Source of the DNA: Parastagonospora avenae f. sp. tritici 18332-5
Lineage: Eukaryota; Ascomycota; Dothideomycetes; Pleosporales; Phaeosphaeriaceae
DNA length: 64,000 nucleotides
Reading direction: 5' to 3'
NCBI GenBank assembly: GCA_022559985.1
Contig: JAFJTR010000019.1
Coordinates: forward strand, 124,001 to 188,000
The translations under genes were made by a program, and so were the position numbers. The notes beneath the pieces are model-generated. The model was not told where the DNA came from, did no database searches, and saw only the letters and a program-made list of their open reading frames with translations. Below are positions 56,959-64,000 of the stretch, in pieces. Position 1 is the first letter of the stretch, and every line of letters begins with the position of its first letter.

Positions 56959-57740
56959 CTAACCTACCGGCGCTTCGCTATCGATGTTAGAATTCACTAG
57001 CTTTTGTAAAGAGTGCAAGGCACAATTCTTGTCGCTGTAATTGCTACGGCCTGCGGTATAAGAAGCCGGTACTAGATGCTGACCAAACATCTTTCGCTGG
57101 ATGCTGATGAGCTTCAACAAAATACCCGCGACTGTTGTTTTAGATGTTGGATCGTTGTCGTCGGCTGAATGCGCGAACTGTATCAATGAGTCTTCATTTC
57201 TTCCTGTATTTGCATATACTCTCTTCTCTCGCGAAGCATAGTTTCAACGCACGCATTGTACGCGGGGCGAAGAATATCCACATACTCGCGTCTAGGTTCA
57301 TCACGAACATAAGTGCGATGGACAGTAGTGTAGCCCTGTCGAGGCTTCTTACTTAACTCATTTTTCGAGGTCATGTGCGAGCCGAATCGCCAGCCTTGAA
57401 CGTCTATGTCGCCCATACCGACCGTGTCGTAGTAATCGTGGATCAAATTCGAGTTTGAGTCATGGCCAGCGAGGATTTTAGCTTGCTTGGTACCGTGCGT
57501 TCGCGATGTTTCTGAAAGGCTAGTGCGCCGAGGTGAATACATTGTGTTTTGTTGCGACAGTCAAGCGCGTACACAGGCATCCTGCAGCTTGGGATTTAGA
57601 GTCTCGTAGCGCATCTGAATATCCGCGTTGAGGTTTACCTTTGTGGCGGCTGCAACAAACATGGCTTGGGCGTTAACGGTAGGATCGGTCTTGAGGAAGG
57701 TGTCGTTGGTGGTGAGCGCGTAGTCGATGGTAAAAAGACC
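56959..57740 (-). pseudogene. Coding-like fragments in two frames, unknown protein
   Basis: Three consecutive leftward stretches look like protein. The first (about 57740-57562) reads GLFTIDYALTTNDTFLKTDP and ends DACVRA-stop. The second (57542-57183) begins MYSPRRTSLSETSRT, contains EYVDILRPAYNACVETMLRE and ends MKTH-stop. The third (57183-56959) reads IQFAHSADDNDPTSKTT and GILLKLISIQRKMFGQHLV. The first and third share a frame; the second is in another. The second stop and the third stretch touch, so a one-base shift would fuse them. I could not find splice sites that join all three in phase. It may be a broken gene or a gene with unusual introns. I do not recognise a family. Confidence 0.35.
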
Positions 57741-58032
57741 TCTAGGAATAGCGAGACGAAGATGTAAGAGAGTAAGATATAACTCAAGAAGTGAAGAGTG
57801 AAGAGGGATGAACAGGAATCTCCTTGTAGGCTCGACGTAGCTGGCGGCCTAAGGATCCCGGGAACCTTTCTGATAACGGACAGTAAGACGGAAGCACATC
57901 TGTCCTTCCTGCACATGAGTTAGACAAGTAAGATTTAATGACTCTTACTAATTAAATCCTTAAAACCGCTCTATATTAGACTACCTGAGAGTCTCATCAA
58001 ATCCGCGAGCTCGGCCACTCGCAAGTTTGTCC
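57741..58032. other. Spacer, A/T-richer
   Basis: The DNA is visibly richer in A/T around 57910-57990 and has no supported gene. A pyrimidine-rich leftward stretch near 57760-57800 ends in CTAG and could be an intron 3' end for the fragment described at 56959-57740. Confidence 0.35.
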
Positions 58033-58467
58033 ATGGCACGATATCTTCGTGACACCATGACGCCTTCTCTCCTGAGCCTCCAACGCGGGATCTGCGAGAC
58101 ATTCCACTCCTATGTGCTCGGATTCAACAAATCCCCACTTTGGGGCTTTGATTGTTCACCTTACATCACATCCAGTCCGCACGAAGACGCCACGAGCCTA
58201 CCCGCGACATGTTCGCAGATTAGGAAAGAAACGAAAAATGCCAAATACCGCTACAACACGTTCATCTTCAGGATCGATAATAATTGCGCGCTCAATCTAA
58301 TGTCGTGTGGGCTAGAAACCCTCGAATTCGACGCAATTTTCGCTGTGTCAATTCATTTCACGTACTTGGGCTCTTACTACGCACCCATCTTACTTCCTCC
58401 TCTATTCCTTGCACAACGAGTACCTCAACTCAACTTTTACAATGCTTACTGCAGTATAGAACGATGA
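58033..58467 (+). CDS. LPAELRNxIY-family paralog A (diverged)
   Basis: This is the first of four tandem, diverged members of a family frequent in dothideomycetes whose proteins open with a LxLPAELRNxIYxYxF segment, resembling F-box/2EXR-like proteins. Function is unknown. In this copy the opening is MTPSLLSLQRGICETFHSYVLG, with the motif strongly altered. The second family block (TCRxLYxExxxLPF in the other copies) reads TCSQIRKETKNAKYRYNTFIF. It is a single open exon of 144 codons from the ATG at 58033. It is the only copy without an internal stop, but it is also the most diverged and its last 50 residues do not align well by eye. Confidence 0.5.
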   Translation: MARYLRDTMTPSLLSLQRGICETFHSYVLGFNKSPLWGFDCSPYITSSPHEDATSLPATCSQIRKETKNAKYRYNTFIFRIDNNCALNLMSCGLETLEFDAIFAVSIHFTYLGSYYAPILLPPLFLAQRVPQLNFYNAYCSIER

Positions 58468-58530
58468 TGCCATGTATGTTCATGGAAATCCCAACACGAC
58501 CTATGATGTATCTTGCTAATCTTTGGACAG

Positions 58531-59092
58531 TACATTAAGGAACTCCGAGATGTCGCCTCTTCTTCGTCTCCCTGCAGAGCTGAGAAACGAGATTTATGCC
58601 TACGTCTTTACTGATGAGTATCTGTTCGCCTCTATCACCTGCAGCCCCGATGCTACAGATCGCGGCTATAGCCCCACCTTCCACACGTGCATCAAAAAGC
58701 CCTACCGCGTGGCGCTAACATCTACATGTCGCGCCTTGTACGTCGAGACCCAGAACCTGCCCTTCAAGTTGAATCAGTTCAGCTTCGAAAGCATGCGACG
58801 ATTCAAGAGGGTCGCCTTACTTCTGTCACCCACTTAGTGCGCTCTGATCACACATGTTCCAATCGCAGATGAAATATTACACAGACTATTTTTCAACCTC
58901 AGAGACTTGAAAGACCTTGGATATCGTAACTTAGCGGACCTACTCCCAAACGCCCACACTGTGGCAGTTGAGGCATCTGAGGAATCATGGGGGCCGCAAA
59001 TGGCAATAGAGCTGATGCGACATCGTTCATTATACGATTGGCTACGCCTCTGGGTCTATGGGCGCATTTACAAGGGCCCGCTTGGTGCCTGA
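58531..59092 (+). pseudogene. LPAELRNxIY-family paralog B, one in-frame TAG
   Basis: This copy has the clearest motif: SPLLRLPAELRNEIYAYVFT, then LTSTCRALYVETQNLPFKL. It starts at a splice acceptor (CAG at 58528-58530) in the same place and phase as in paralogs C and D. The matching upstream exon (ending GATGCCAT before GTATGT at 58474) has no usable in-frame ATG, so translation could only start at the Met at 58550. The frame is open to 59092 except for one TAG at 58835-58837. Beyond it the same frame continues with family-like text (EILHRLFFNL, LADLLPNAHTVAVEA). As it stands it would give a 95-residue product. Confidence 0.6.
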
Positions 59093-59377
59093 TCCATCGC
59101 TGATAATAGTGTGGGACTATAAAGGTGCACTCAAGATTTGAGGTGAAATCGAGTATCAAGTCGAGAGGTGCAACCAATGGATACGAGGGCCACCGTAGCA
59201 GCAGTGCGATCTACTTCGGAATTGACAATGATATGATACATTCACTCCACTGCTTTCACATGAACAGGTGACGTTACCTAGAAGTAGACAACTATAACCA
59301 ATCGATACCTACCTGCTCCCGCGGTTGCCCCGATATTGCGAAAGGCGCTAAGAGTCCCGTGATATCGAATCGACTAT
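59093..59377. other. Spacer between paralogs B and C
   Basis: This is the short 285 bp gap between two members of the tandem family; it should contain the promoter of paralog C. Nothing else is recognised. Confidence 0.4.
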
Positions 59378-60067
59378 ATGTACATTTGCGCCCCGACTTC
59401 CACCTTCACTCCTCCGCGAACTCAACTCGACCCTCCATCGACAAATCCTACTTCATTTCACCCCAATGCCGCAATGTAAGCTCTTCTATCGTGTAGTTGC
59501 ACAAAATAGCTAACTCCGTCCAGCACGGCGCTCAACTCCGCCGCCTCACATCTCTTGCGCCTTCCAGCGGAGCTCCGAAACCAAGTATACGCCTATTTCT
59601 TCACCCGTCCATACAAGTTCAATGATTCATGCGATAGAGAGCGTTGTACACCCCGAAATCGCCTCGCTCTGATTGTCACATGCCGCTGCCTATATGCTGA
59701 AACTGCGATGTTACCGTTCACCCTCGGCGTCTTTGTTTTTAATTTGCTATGCACGCTGAGGGCTGAAATCTGGCTTCACCTGTGTCCTGAGCAGCGGGTT
59801 TCGATTAATAGCTTCCTGTTCACCAGTGTCGCGGTGAACGAGCGTTCGAGTTCAATATTGAAAGATTGGGCGGATGAAAGGGTATACAAGCTGACGGATG
59901 TGTTGCCGGGTGTCAAGACTGCAGCGGTTGTTATGGAGCATAAAGCTTGCTAGGATATTGTTAATGGCACGCGAGTTAGCGACCTTAGCGAAGCATTCAA
60001 GGTGACCCTAAGGAAGTGGATGGAAAGCGACGGCACAGTACAGGTCACATGGACAGAAAAGCGCTAG
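59378..60067 (+). pseudogene. LPAELRNxIY-family paralog C, in-frame TAG near the end
   Basis: Exon 1 is 59378-59475 (ATG in MYICAPTSTFTPP), intron 59476-59523 (GTAAGC...CAG), exon 2 from 59524. The product reads HLLRLPAELRNQVYAYFFTR, VTCRCLYAETAMLPFTL and YKLTDVLPGVKTAAVV, and stops at TAG 59951-59953 after 175 residues. The same frame continues without a break to 60067 with EAFKVTLRKWMESDGTVQVT, which matches the tail of paralog D (EACKADLRAWFEGDGAVWII). Measured to 60067, exon 2 is 544 nt, the same as exon 2 of D. The TAG is therefore a truncating change. The 175-residue form might still be made. Confidence 0.68.
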
Positions 60068-60606
60068 GAACTTTCTGTAGCAGGAGAGAGGTCGTGGCAT
60101 AGTCAGATAAGAACAAATGCATGAATTTGATGTCAAGCAGAATATTCTGCAACTTCGTGGAATGCTTGGCCGTGGTTGGACAGGAATGGTGCATCAAAGT
60201 CACTAGATTGGGAAATGGCGGCGATGGATCGTTGCACATCTGTAAGCAGCTGGTTGTTACGAAATTCAGTTCAAGATAAAAAGTGTAAGACTGTAGAGGA
60301 AACACTCGAGATTTAGTGAGACCGATTATCTAAGTCGAGGACTAGACAAGCAACGAATTGAACGTTCACCGCAACAACATTATGGTTGATTGGTCTACTC
60401 CAGAATTCAGAAATACATGACGTACCCACTCTACTGCTTTTACATAACGCGACTATATTTCAAAACAGGCAACCAATTGAGTAGACCACCACAGGTCTGA
60501 TGTTCTGAATAGCGCTAGCAGTACCGCAGTGACACCAAGCTTGCCACAAAGTACACAACCTTCCACACCCTACTATTCTTCCAACACAACCCAATTCTCC
60601 ATCCGA
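60068..60606. other. Spacer between paralogs C and D
   Basis: This non-coding spacer of 539 bp carries the presumed promoter of paralog D. It shares short blocks with the region before paralog C (for example the T-rich and CACCCCAATGCCGCAAT leader just before the donor site), as expected for a tandem duplication. Confidence 0.45.
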
Positions 60607-61237
60607 ATGTCCACTCAACCCCACCCCAATGCCGCAATGTAAGCCTCTCCTCCCTTTCACTTTATACGTAATCCAGAGATCTAACAAATCCAGCACGGCA
60701 CTCAATGCGACCGCCTCACCCCTCCTGCGCCTCCCAGGGGAGTTCCGAAACTCGATCTACGCGTAAATCTTCACTGGCCCATTCAAATTCAGGTACCGCC
60801 CCTTAGGTCCACCAACACGCCATCGCCTAGAGCTACTCGCTACATGTCGCCGCCTGTACGCCGAGACCAAAATGCTGCCATTCACCCTCTACCTCTTCAA
60901 CTTTCCTGGTCTGTTTCTTATGCGGTTTGATGTTCGGGGCTTGCTTCCGTACCAGCAGGCTTCAATCAAGAAGATCAGTATTATCGTCGCGGTGGGAAAG
61001 AGTACGTGCGTTTCGCTTGCAAGGGCGATAGGGGATGGATTATGCACCATCACAGACTTCCTGCCCAGTGTGGAGATGGTGACGGTTACTGCGGTAGGTG
61101 GCGGCCAGTGGAGTCGTGTGCATGGGGAGCTGGATAGCAACGCTGCCGAAGCATGTAAGGCGGATTTGAGGGCGTGGTTCGAGGGAGACGGCGCAGTATG
61201 GATTATATGGAACGAGACTCAAGATTCGTCACATTGA
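60607..61237 (+). pseudogene. LPAELRNxIY-family paralog D, early in-frame TAA
   Basis: Exon 1 is 60607-60638 (MSTQPHPNAA), intron 60639-60693 (GTAAGC...CAG), exon 2 60694-61237 (544 nt). The protein text is PLLRLPGEFRNSIYA, then TAA at 60764-60766 where paralog C has Tyr (TAT). It resumes in the same frame with IFTGPFKF, ATCRRLYAETKMLPFTL, ITDFLPSVEMVTVTA and ADLRAWFEGDGAVWIIWNE, ending at a normal stop at 61237. Apart from the one codon, all 192 codons are open, so the copy was lost recently or is still under some constraint. Confidence 0.7.
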
Positions 61238-61531
61238 GGAACAGATGATGACAGAGTCAAATTCGAACAAAGCCATGAAAATTTGGATATAAATGACTCA
61301 GGATAATCAAAGCGAAGAAGGAGAAAAGCAACTCCATAAAACACCTGCCAGCATCAAAAGAAGAGAAGAAAAAGTCGTACATGCTGTCTCCTTTACACAC
61401 CACACCCAATGCAACCGCCCCCAATGTACATGATCCAACCTTATCGTTGCTTATGATTAATACCATCCATATGCGCCAGCTCTCCGTCCAAACGATACTT
61501 TCCTACTGCCACGTTTGTAGAAGGAAGCTCC

Positions 61532-64000
61532 CTAAGCCTCCTCCATGTCCACGTCGTCATCCTCCTGGTTCTTGGCGGTTTCGAGATCCTGTTTGAAAGC
61601 TGCCTTCTTTGCATCGACGTCCTCGCGGCTCAGATCCTTCATCCATGAGTTGTTACGGACCAGCTTTTCTTGCACGCGGTCGCGGCGGGAATCGTTGAGG
61701 GCCTTGAACTCCTCGACTGGCTTGGTCACGCTGGCAGTAAGGCCGGCGCGCACGCTGTCGGGCTGGAGGAAGTACTGAACGCCGCCAGTGCCAAAAGGCT
61801 CGCTGTTGATGAAGGATATAGTGTAGGCAGCAGGACTGATCGAGATAGTAATCTTATCACTGTGTTTGACGTGATCGATACGATCGTCTTCGGAGAAATC
61901 TTCAGTCTTGGCAAGGCGCTTCTTGAGGTACGGGTATCGCACGCAGCTGCCGTCAACCTCCTCGGTTGGCTCGACAGCCATGAATGATGCGATGTACGCT
62001 CGCCAGCGCTTGATACGGTCAAGCGTACTAAACTCGAAGGTAGGATCGTCCCTCTTGAACAGGCGTACGGTGGCTTCTGCCTTCGCCGGATCCTGGGAAC
62101 AAGTTAGCAAGGCATATACAGAAGGGAAATGCTTTATACATACATAAGTGATGCGGTAGGTATCGGCATCTTTCGCGTACTTCTCGACAGCTTTTCTGTA
62201 GCTGATCTCGTTCTTGTGTGTCGTGGTGTCATTGACACGGTCCTTCCTGAACAAGTTGTAGATGTCGAGGCTCTTGTCCTTGCTGTCATGGCTGACCACA
62301 GTGAGAGCGAAGCGCACAAGAGAGATGATCAACCTGTCGAACGAGTATAATTGCCACCCAACCTGTAGGTAGTATCGGCGCAGGACCTCTTCAATGAAGT
62401 TCATGTCTACCTCGCCGGCGATCTGATCGTGTAACATGTCGAGCACCTGCTGGTAGTAGTTGGCGGACGCAGAAGTGTCCTTGAAGAAATCCTCTGGCTG
62501 CTTGTCAAGCATCTTCAGCTTCTGTGCAGCTTTCGGTTCTTTCGCGCGGTTGATGATTCGACGCACGTCGTCTTCGCTCTCCTTGAGTTTCACTAGCCTC
62601 TCGTATAGGTAGACGAACATCCTGAAGAAGCAGTAGATGGAGCCGTTGGAGTACATGTTGTACTCAACGCGGCGGTACGGCTCTTCATGCTCGAACTCTT
62701 TGTCGCCAAATGCAGTTGGCATAGCTGAGTATTCGACCCAGTTGCTTGTTGGCCGCTCGCCACGAGGGTTTGAGTTGGAGCTGTCGCCGGCCGCTTCGTC
62801 TTCGATTCCAGAGGCTATCTCAGGTGTGCTGTCTCTACTGGCTGACGCAACGCTATCTTCTTTATCTTTGCGGGGCTTGCTGCGAGGATCAAGTACGTCG
62901 CGGCGAAGGTCACCCTTCTTGGTCTTCCCACGTTGTGACGCGTCATCATCAGGACTAGGTGTATCGTCACCGGAGTCGTTGGGCGTGTTCTGTCCAGACA
63001 TGTGCACTCTCTGCTCGAACTTCTGTACGTCGATGCCAAAGAACAGTGGAACAAACTCTTTGACGAAAGGAATGGTCTTCGAAAAGTCTGAACCAGTGTT
63101 GCTATCCGCAAAGGAGACCATCAAACGAGCCACGTCTATCAGAACATCCTCATCCTTGAAGGAGAATGAGAATTGATAGTCTGGTTGTGAGACCTCTTGT
63201 ATAGTTTGCATGCGCTTCTGCTCCTCATAGCGGACCTGGATCTCGTTCTGGAGAGACTTCGGCTGGAACTGTCGCTTGTCGGTCGTCTTGACAGTGATGC
63301 TTTGATGGTCAAGAGACTTCCAGAACATCTTCTGGGTCTGATCCCGCCAGACCTTTTCCCACTCACGCTGTGCAGCTTTCCAGTCTTCAAGCTTACACTT
63401 TAAGCGATGTAGTAGGACAGGTACCACATTCCATGGTATGTTGAACATCTCTTTGATAACGTCTCTGCCCTTCTCGCGGCCGTAAATCTTCATTATGACG
63501 CGCTTGTAGATTGTCTCGCTTTGGCCACCAAGACCGGGTGGTAGGGTGAAATGCTGCCTATCCTCTGGCTTCATAGTAAGTAGCTGGCTGGCAATGGGCT
63601 CGAGCTGTTGAATGGTCTTTGCGCAAGCCTCAATATTGAAGTCGTAATCGTGGCGTTCCTCTTCAATCCGATGCAGAGCTTCTTCAAATGTGTTCTTGCG
63701 ATGAGCGACAAACCCAGAGTCTTCCGAGGCCCAAGTGGGATGCGAAGCCCACTCGTCGTTCAATACGGATTTGCACAGTTCGTCGCGTCCGCTGCAGAGC
63801 CGCTCGCGCTCGCGCTTAGGTAGCAGTCGGTAGCTTGGACCAAGGCTGCGACAATTCGATAACGAGACCCTGGAGTTGACTGTCTTGGGGCGCGACTTCT
63901 GCTGCTCCTCATCATCGCCCATGAACTTCTTGAACCAAGCAAACAGTTCCTGGTTGCCACCGATGAACGATTGGGCGCGGTAGATCAAGAGTTGTTTGTC
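61532..64000 (-). CDS. SIN3: Transcriptional corepressor SIN3, C-terminal part
   Basis: SIN3 is the scaffold of the Rpd3-type histone deacetylase complexes. The window starts in the region of a paired amphipathic helix (AQSFIGGNQELFAWFKKFMG). It continues through the HDAC-interaction domain (SYRLLPKRERERLCSGRDEL, CKSVLNDEWASHPTWASEDS, RIEEERHDYDFNIEA) and the Sin3 C-terminal domain, to an acidic end (DDDVDMEEA). An acidic, Ser/Asp-rich linker with a PSPDDDASQRGK stretch lies in the middle. Exons seen are 64000-62144 and 62092-61532; the 51 bp intron is stop-free and in phase. About 805 codons are present; the N-terminal PAH1/PAH2 part lies beyond the right edge. Confidence 0.94.
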   Translation of the reverse strand, partial: DKQLLIYRAQSFIGGNQELFAWFKKFMGDDEEQQKSRPKTVNSRVSLSNCRSLGPSYRLLPKRERERLCSGRDELCKSVLNDEWASHPTWASEDSGFVAHRKNTFEEALHRIEEERHDYDFNIEACAKTIQQLEPIASQLLTMKPEDRQHFTLPPGLGGQSETIYKRVIMKIYGREKGRDVIKEMFNIPWNVVPVLLHRLKCKLEDWKAAQREWEKVWRDQTQKMFWKSLDHQSITVKTTDKRQFQPKSLQNEIQVRYEEQKRMQTIQEVSQPDYQFSFSFKDEDVLIDVARLMVSFADSNTGSDFSKTIPFVKEFVPLFFGIDVQKFEQRVHMSGQNTPNDSGDDTPSPDDDASQRGKTKKGDLRRDVLDPRSKPRKDKEDSVASASRDSTPEIASGIEDEAAGDSSNSNPRGERPTSNWVEYSAMPTAFGDKEFEHEEPYRRVEYNMYSNGSIYCFFRMFVYLYERLVKLKESEDDVRRIINRAKEPKAAQKLKMLDKQPEDFFKDTSASANYYQQVLDMLHDQIAGEVDMNFIEEVLRRYYLQVGWQLYSFDRLIISLVRFALTVVSHDSKDKSLDIYNLFRKDRVNDTTTHKNEISYRKAVEKYAKDADTYRITYVCIKHFPSVYALLTCSQDPAKAEATVRLFKRDDPTFEFSTLDRIKRWRAYIASFMAVEPTEEVDGSCVRYPYLKKRLAKTEDFSEDDRIDHVKHSDKITISISPAAYTISFINSEPFGTGGVQYFLQPDSVRAGLTASVTKPVEEFKALNDSRRDRVQEKLVRNNSWMKDLSREDVDAKKAAFKQDLETAKNQEDDDVDMEEA

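Overview
The window is nuclear DNA of a filamentous ascomycete (Pezizomycotina), most likely a dothideomycete. Most genes carry short 45-130 bp introns with GTRNGT donors and CTAAC/CTGAC branch-like sites. The gene set is typical of the group (ORC3, MPH1, SNT2, SIN3, ERO1, an RCR-type membrane protein, a NACHT-ankyrin protein), and there is a tandem family with the LPAELRNxIY signature. Exon structures below were assembled by hand from splice sites. For nearly every multi-exon gene the summed exon length is a multiple of three and the joins rebuild conserved family sequence.

Layout. 1-445 (-) 5' end of a soluble fumarate reductase. 1603-2417 (-) Ctr copper transporter, head-to-head with 2663-3385 (+) 3-hydroxyanthranilate 3,4-dioxygenase. 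3448-5601 (-) ORC3. 6428-7413 (-) GPATCH11-like protein. 8942-10103 (+) DUF3712 membrane protein. 12565-13948 (+) secreted Ala/Lys/Glu repeat protein. 14417-15780 a degenerate non-coding repeat array. 15856-19075 (-) alanyl-tRNA synthetase with two possible starts. 19391-20113 (+) conserved fungal protein. 20313-21056 (-) RCR-like protein. 22156-27469 (-) SNT2-type BAH/PHD/ELM2/SANT/GATA chromatin protein. 30630-31227 (-) GPI-anchored Cys-rich protein. 31633-35535 (+) MPH1/FANCM helicase. 35650-36240 (-) Cdc25/Acr2-like rhodanese. 36811-38794 (+) ERO1, followed by a second degenerate repeat zone with a C16 tract. 41928-43810 (+) DUF2235 hydrolase-like protein. 44585-46176 (+) choline/ethanolamine phosphotransferase. 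46958-48203 (+) polytopic membrane protein. 49658-51436 (+) amino-acid permease. 51712-54602 (+) NACHT-ankyrin NLR-like protein. 54923-56262 (-) ENV7/STK16 kinase. 56703-56813 (+) intron-bearing tRNA-Ala(UGC). 56959-57740 (-) broken coding-like fragments. 58033-61237 (+) four tandem LPAELRNxIY paralogs, three of which have a single in-frame stop. 61532-64000 (-) C-terminal part of SIN3.

Most genes are housekeeping and share no pathway. There are fungal operon-free neighbour pairs with short shared promoters (CTR/3-HAO, 245 bp; AlaRS/19391 gene, 315 bp). The accessory content lies in the secreted repeat protein, the GPI protein, the NLR, and the decaying LPAELRNxIY cluster beside SIN3. The most unusual signals are that cluster, the two non-coding repeat arrays, a mitochondrial-looking leader on 3-HAO, an RDEL terminus on ERO1 and a frame-shifted tail after the NLR.
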